Below are positions 58,226 through 64,000 of a DNA stretch of 64,000 nucleotides, piece after piece. The DNA comes from Pleurotus ostreatus/Saccharomyces cerevisiae fusant (taxonomy: Eukaryota; Opisthokonta), in contig JAMQCK010000034.1 in NCBI GenBank assembly GCA_024196135.1, forward strand, positions 83,598 to 147,597, given 5' to 3'. Under the pieces are notes generated by a model that made no database searches, was not told where the DNA came from, and saw only the letters and a program-made list of their open reading frames with translations. Within the stretch, counting starts at the first letter, position 1, and each line of letters opens with the position of its first letter. Both the position numbers and the translations under genes were made by a program.

Positions 58226-59135
58226 GGCTTGGCTTCAACTTCCATCTTGGACCCCCTGTTATCGTACGTACTGATACTAAGGAAAGCTATGAGAGGGCAT
58301 CGTCAGTCTGTCGTGGTATGTGATACCGATGAAGAGCGTGGACTGGTCGGTGAAAGACGCACGGTGGCGCACGGATTCCCGGCAGTTTGTGCCGGCCCGC
58401 GCCAGTCGCGACTGTGGATATTCCCTTTTCTCCAGTAGCCGCGTTTTCGACACGAGTAGAATTACCCCTGATATAGATGGGTCGGTGCAGGGTGTGAAGG
58501 GAGCACGCCGGAAAGGCTGAGGGTTCCCATTGAGATGGTGGCGGGCGATAAGTAATCGAGGAAGAATCAGTGCATCCGAATGGCCTCCTCCCGTGAACAA
58601 TACCGTGCATGCAACTGCAATATACCGGGCAGACCTCAGAGAGCCGTATGAGTGCAGCGAGCCCCCGGATTGCGTGCGAAAAAGGGCACGCGCGAGATGC
58701 TGATGAGGGCACGCGGGGGCGCTGAGCAGCGACGGAGGGAAATTCCGTGACGCGGCGAACGCATCTTGTCTTTGTCCACTTCAGATGCACTCTGCTCTCT
58801 GAGCCAGCCGCCACCATTGAGCATATACCGGACTCAAGCTACAGGCGACCCCGGGCCGCAGATCCCACGTCGCCCCCCGACGCCCTGGACGTCCGCCCCG
58901 CAGTTGCGCCCAGCCTCGTACCCGCCACACGCCCCCACGACGCCCTCGACACTCCCACCGACAGCCAAAGCCGCACACCCACTCCAGGTGCGTACACAGA
59001 TACCCACGAACGCCAATAAATCGCTAATTACTCCCAGACCCAGAACTAGCCCGCGCTCGCAAGCGTCAGCGACTGGAAACAGCCCCGCCGCCGGCCGCGC
59101 ACTCCCACATCGATCGCCTTCTACCTTATCCTGTC
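58226..59135. other. promoter and 5' region of the GID7 gene
   Basis: 910 bp. From about 59033 the frame leading into the GID7 ATG is open and reads like protein (DPELARARKRQRLETAP, SHIDRLLPYPV). A donor GTGCGT at 58989 and an acceptor CCCAG at 59032 would join an upstream open frame (about 58790-58988) in phase, but that frame has no ATG. The true first exon is therefore probably somewhere in this interval or uses a further upstream exon. Confidence 0.5.
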
Positions 59136-61601
59136 ATGCGTCTACCAGAACACGACTCAACCGATAGCCTATCTGCTTCACCTGACGGTCTCTCTGCCCT
59201 CGGCCCCGCAGGCGTCTCGAACGGCGCCGGGCCATCGAACGGCTTCAAGAAGGGGCTTACCGCGAACGGTGCAAGCGCGCCGGCTGGCAACGGGGTTGCA
59301 GTCCCGAAGCATGGAAAGAACACTGCGCGCGTCGATCTGCAAGGGACGGCGCTATACCCCGGCTCATATGTAGATCGAGAGGAGTTCATACGCCTCATCG
59401 TACAGAGCTTGCGCGATGTGGGATACGAGTGCGTGTCCTGTCCTTCTCGTTTACACAATTCGCTCATGCCACTCCATAGGGAATCAGCCACAGCATTGGA
59501 GCACGAGTCCGGTTACGCGATGGAGGCGACGGACGTGTCGGACTTCAGACAATACGTGATGGACGGGCAGTGGACGAAGGCGGAATCCGTCCTGACACGC
59601 TTAGTCGCCTCAGACGATGAAGCCGGCCTATGGGTGCGTCATCACTCCGCGTGGATTATCTCCCGCCACTCACACGATTATCCCCGCGTAGGATGCTCGG
59701 TTTTTGCTCAGCCAGCAAAAGTACCTTGAGCTCTTGGAAGCCAAGAAGCTGTCAGCCGCTTTGAACGTCCTACGGAACGAGATACGGCCCATGGGGTTAG
59801 AACCCGACCGATTGCATGTGTTGTCAAGGTTTGCACCTCGCTCTGGCTTACAGCAGTGACCTGACCATGGCACAGCTATCTCATGTGCGAGGATCCTGAC
59901 GATTTGCGAGAACGCGCGCAATGGGATGGCGCCAGAGGGACCTCGAGACAACGGCTACTAACCGAGATACATAGTAAGCCTCGAAGTGTACCGTCCTGTC
60001 CTTCGGTCTGACTAACGAATTTAGGATATATCCCATCCTCCCTCATGATCCCGCCACGGCGGATGATCTCCCTCCTGGAGCAGTCGCGATCGTGGCAACA
60101 GTCAAGATGCCTGTACCACAACTCACCAGCCTACTCGCTGGGATACTCGTTATATACCGATCACCGATGCGACAAGGACGCGTTCCCATCTGTGAATACT
60201 CTTAAGCTACAGGCTCATTCGGACGAAGTTTGGGGTGTGGCGTGGAGCCATGATGGGCGATATCTCGCTAGCGGTAGCAAGGACCAGACGGCCATCATCT
60301 GGATGATTGGGGTGAGCTTACTCACTTTCGGTCGGCGTTGAGGTCGCTTACCCGACGGTTTCAGCCTCAGTCCGATCCTAACCTACGGGAAGTGCGTCCG
60401 CTGCATGTATTGCGCGACCACCCGTTCCCGGTAAACTGCATAGCCTGGTCACTGGACGACTCGGTGCTTCTCACGGGTTCGGAGACCCAAATACGATTGT
60501 GGAATACGAGGGTAAGGAACGCCTCCTTCGGCCCTCAAACCCTCGCTGACCTGACCATCAGACGGGTCTTTGTATACGAATGCTCGACAAGCACACAGAG
60601 ACGGTCACGTCTCTGGAGTGCTTGCCAGATGGCTCGGGCTTCTTGTCAGGCGGGCTGGATAGGCAGATCATCCGATGGGTGAGTGTTGCTGATCTGCTCT
60701 TCGCTCTTTCTCTACTAATTATGACTATAGGACCCGGAAGGCCGCAAGATTGACGCGTGGAACGAAGCTGCTGTTCGCGTAACAGACCTTGCGGTGACAC
60801 CCGACTGTAGACGGATCGTCGTCGTCGGACTTATTGGTGTGCCACCCGTCGAGGGGCGGACGGTATCGGGGAGTGGCGGCGGCAACATGACGTTGGACGA
60901 TCTAGTCGATCAGCACAAGATGATTGTCTACGACATGGCGACAAAGCAGGAAGAGTTGTGCGTTTACATTCGTCATCGTTATGGTCTAGTACGCTAATAA
61001 TCCGTTAGGACGCTTCCGCTAGAGGGTGATCTGTCCAGCGTCAAGATTTCTAGTGATGGCCAGTACGCATTGGTCAACCACGCGCCCAATGTAATTCCAT
61101 CCTCCACCAGGCATATTCTTTTCTGACTTATTTTCGCAGGAGATTCATCTATACGATCTGAACATCGGGCGACTGACTCGAAAGTACACTGGTCAACGAC
61201 AAGGGCACCATGTCATCCGGAGCTGCTTCGGTGGTGTCGACGGTAATTTCGTCGTCAGCGGTAGTGAAGGTGAGTGTCGAATCAGCGTTCATGGATTGCG
61301 ATTGTCCTAAGTATGATTCTTTTCAGACGGCAAGGTGTACCTCTGGCATCGAGAGACTGGTGCCTTACTCGAGGTGCTCTCTGGACATGGGACAGGCAGC
61401 GTAAACACCGTGGCGTGGAATCCGACACGAGAGCGCATGTTTGCATCATGCTCAGATGACTGCTCGGTGTTCGTATGGGAACCTCCTCCGCCATCATCCG
61501 CGGAGGACGCGATGCAGGAGGACGTGAAGGGCAAGGGGAAGACGCGGCAGCCCTGGGAGGCAGATGGCGTAGCGTCGTCATCGTCGTCGCGGATACACTG
61601 A
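59136..61601 (+). CDS. GID7: Gid7/WDR26, LisH-CTLH-WD40 subunit of the GID/CTLH ubiquitin ligase
   Basis: Exons 59136-59428, 59480-59633, 59692-59828, 59876-59973, 60025-60311, 60365-60511, 60562-60678, 60731-60957, 61009-61090, 61140-61269 and 61327-61601; 648 residues from this ATG. Order: disordered start, LisH (REEFIRLIVQSLRDVGYEES), CTLH (FRQYVMDGQWTKAESVLTRL, FLLSQQKYLELLEAKKLSAA), then the CLYHNSP turn and WD40 repeats (WGVAWSHDGRYLASGSKDQT, NCIAWSLDDSVLLTGSETQI, VNTVAWNPTRERMFASCSDD). Gid7 drives supramolecular assembly of the GID E3 ligase that degrades gluconeogenic enzymes. The N-terminus may extend upstream (see the preceding interval). Confidence 0.93.
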
Positions 61602-61848
61602 GTGTGTCCGCGCCGTAAATGTTAGCTTTCGCACCGTCTGCGACCGACTATCTCGCATACATATTGACCACTCGGATCCTTCGCATCTTTTTCAGTCGTT
61701 GTACAATCATATCCCTGCATTCGTCTAACATGCTCTACTACTGCCACAAGGCTGCTCTTTGACTACCTATCACTCAGATTTACATGCTCGTCTACGTGCC
61801 ATGACTTTTTCTGATCACGATTTCTAATGTATGTATCAAACATAAACT
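61602..61848. other. GID7 3' flank before the retrotransposon
   Basis: 247 bp of AT-richer sequence, probably 3' UTR and terminator of GID7. The retrotransposon reading frame opens at its right end. Confidence 0.5.
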
Positions 61849-61849
61849 G

Positions 61850-63753
61850 TGTTAATAGATCATCTATGCCGCAAGCGATGTCTGAGGCCTGCGTTTGCGA
61901 TCAAGTGCAGCTGGACTGCGAAGTTGAACTTTGCACGAACGCGCCGACACAAGAAGGACAAGGACAAGCAGCCACCCATGAGGATTGTCGACCGCGACGG
62001 CGTTGCGCGCACTGTCCCAGCGCGCGCGTGCGCGAGATGGCTCGGAATACACCTCGACCGCAAGCTCCTATTCAACGAGCATGTCAAGATCATGGCAGCG
62101 AAAGCGGGAGGCGCAGTCGGGCGCCTCACAATGCTGTCGAACACCGTGCGCGGACTGTCCCAAGCGAACATACGAACACTTTACAAGGCATGTGTCATTC
62201 CCATCATCACTTACGCGGCTCCGGCCTGGTGGACAGGGAAGCGAAAGCACGAGACGACGCTGGCGAAGATCCAGCACCGCGCCCTCCGCCTCATATGCGC
62301 AGCGTTCCGGACGTCCCCCATCCACGCCCTAGAGGTCGAGGCATCTGTCCCTCCGCTCCGACACGTGCTAGACCAAGAAGTACGCCGGTACGGTGTACGA
62401 CTAAACAAGCTAAGTACTCAAAGCCCAATCATAAACCGCTTACCGAACTCCTGGCGCAGCGGGCACGCACCGCAAGTTCTTCCCCCGCTGCAAGCCAAGA
62501 AGAGACGTCGACGAGCAACCGCAAAAGAAACCACCCCCATACTGGAAGCGGCCAAGCACACAAAGCCCGAGTACGAGCGTCTCGAGCCATTTGCGGCTCC
62601 CCCGTGGCGTCGCACACCGCTGGACTTTGGAGGGAGGCTACTCATATGCGGGACAGAGGAGAAGAAGAAAGACGAGGCGGCCAAGGTGCACTGCGCGAAG
62701 GTGCAGAGGATCTGGCAACGCAACGACCACCTCCTCATCTACACCGACGGGTCGCAACGAGAGGTGAACGGGGTTCGCCGGGTCGGCGCGGCAGCGGTCG
62801 CATACTGCGGCGGACGCGAAGTCAAGGCTTTCGCGCATGGACTGGGAGAAGACGCGGAAGTGTATGATGGCGAACTGGCGGCTCTCATGCTAGCGAGCCA
62901 GTTTGCCACTAACTTTGCCAGAGAACACCCTCACCTCCGACACATTCACTTCTTTGCTGACAACACTGCCGCTATAGGTACCATCTTCGACCCGAGATCG
63001 CACGCCGGCCAGCGGTATTCACGCGTCTTCTACGAGAGGATTTGCAAAGCTCTTGACGAAGATGAGCGGCTTGAGGTGGAAGTAGAATGGTGCCCCGGTC
63101 ACAAGGACATCGCCGGGAACGAGCGAGCGGACGCGCTCGCCAAACGCGCAGCAGAAGAACACTCGACAGAGACCCGCTCTAGGACGAACGCCCTGCGGCG
63201 GGTGCGGGAAGAGACACTGACCGCCTGGAGGCGCGAGTGGGACCACCGTCCAATAACGGGACGCTACGCAATCGCAAATCGCATACCGCCGTCGCTTAAG
63301 CCGCTTGCACACTTCCGGGATCTCTGCGGGGACCGAGAACTGTACGGGCGAGTAGTACAATGCCGCCTAGGCCATGGGTTTATAGGCGAGTACTACAAAG
63401 ATTTTGTACCTAGCGAGATCATTGACTGCCCCTGTGGGGAACCGGTACAGACCAGACAACATGTCCTACAAGACTGCCCTGTCTACGAACCGCACCGACA
63501 CATACTCCGTGGAGTATCCGAGGACGTGGCCCTGGCGGAGATATTAGGCACGCCCAAGGGCATCGACGCGTTGGCCCGCTTCCTCAAGAAAAGCGGTGCA
63601 TTCACGAAGACGGGACACCCGCGTGCGGGTCCGCGCACGCCGCGGTGGGAAGACGAGCCCGATCCGGTGGAGGATGGCGGAAGCGCGGACGAGGGATGGG
63701 AGGCGGCCGAGGAGGAGGGAGAGGACGACGGAGGGGAGGAGTTGGTGGGGTAG
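61850..63753 (+). mobile_element. 5'-truncated non-LTR retrotransposon (Tad/Jockey-like): RT thumb plus RNase H
   Basis: One open frame of about 630 codons without an ATG at its beginning. It opens inside the end of a reverse-transcriptase domain (WLGIHLDRKLLFNEHVKIMA, then YKACVIPIITYAAPAWWTG), lacking the fingers, palm and YxDD. A spacer leads to a ribonuclease H domain with its acidic residues intact: IYTDGSQ, VYDGELAALM, HFFADNTAAI and GHKDIAGNERADALAK. A CxC-H-C zinc-knuckle-like end follows (CPCGEPVQTRQHVLQDCPVY). The coding 3' part is uninterrupted, so insertion is fairly recent; the missing 5' half is typical of target-primed reverse transcription. The left boundary lies near 61850-61890 and the right one beyond 63753, both approximate. 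Confidence 0.85.
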
Positions 63754-64000
63754 TAACTCTAAGGTACTATCTCACCGTTTGTTGGGATGCGTTTTCCGCC
63801 GGGTTTTCAGAACGACTTTCGGGTGAGCCGGACTTTGATCCGAATTTTTTCGGCCGACTCCTATGGTCCGCGTCATCTTCGTCATCGACATTCCCCCTTC
63901 TTTCCCACGCGTCATTCGCGCTCACCCCGGGCGCGCGCCTCCTGCTCGCCCGTCATCCTCCCCCACTTCGCCCTTTTTCCCTTCCTCTTCATCGACGTCG
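63754..64000. other. 3' flank of the retrotransposon frame
   Basis: 247 bp. Possibly the retroelement 3' UTR; no poly(A) tract or target duplication is visible before the window ends. Confidence 0.4.

Overview
The window is nuclear DNA of a basidiomycete fungus, most likely an agaricomycete (mushroom or bracket-fungus class). The basis is that nearly every gene is cut by many short introns of about 45-70 nt with GTRNGT donors and YAG acceptors, genes lie close together on both strands, and the proteins read as basidiomycete-type versions of eukaryotic families. No bacterial operons, rRNA, tRNA or CRISPR were found. All gene models here were spliced by eye from the DNA. Exon phases were checked to close, but no transcript data were available.

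Layout. 1-5.5 kb: the 3'-truncated end of Pno1/Dim2 (ribosome biogenesis), a small secreted double-psi beta-barrel protein, and an ADGF-type adenosine deaminase. 5.8-16.4 kb: a myotubularin phosphatase (Ymr1), a 61-residue unknown membrane microprotein, eIF2B-beta (Gcd7), the monopolin subunit Csm1/Pcs1 and an alpha-arrestin. 17.2-21.8 kb: a pyranose-oxidase-like GMC flavoenzyme and a divergently transcribed aldo-keto reductase. 22-31.3 kb: a dense housekeeping block with Brx1 and Chk1 sharing a 166-bp promoter, a three-KH RNA-binding protein, and Guf1 (mitochondrial EF4) and Cwf18 sharing a 117-bp promoter. 31.7-40 kb: a second copy of the microprotein gene, a MYND-finger protein, an unrecognised protein and a Bud27/URI-like protein. 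40-47.6 kb: two tandem paralogous F-box-like proteins, a TLC-domain membrane protein and a third F-box protein. 47.6-59 kb: a gene-poor stretch of about 11 kb whose only gene is a long ECL1-type zinc protein, and which also holds two nested TA-flanked DNA elements. 59-64 kb: Gid7/WDR26 followed by a 5'-truncated non-LTR retrotransposon.

Gene relationships. There is no single biosynthetic or defence cluster. Ribosome and translation genes (Pno1, Gcd7, Brx1, Guf1) and cell-cycle or ubiquitin genes (Pcs1, Chk1, F-box proteins, Gid7) recur, but gene order gives no evidence of one shared pathway. The most unusual items are the duplicated microprotein genes with matching promoters, the nested DNA elements, and two redox enzymes that lack expected cofactor or catalytic residues.
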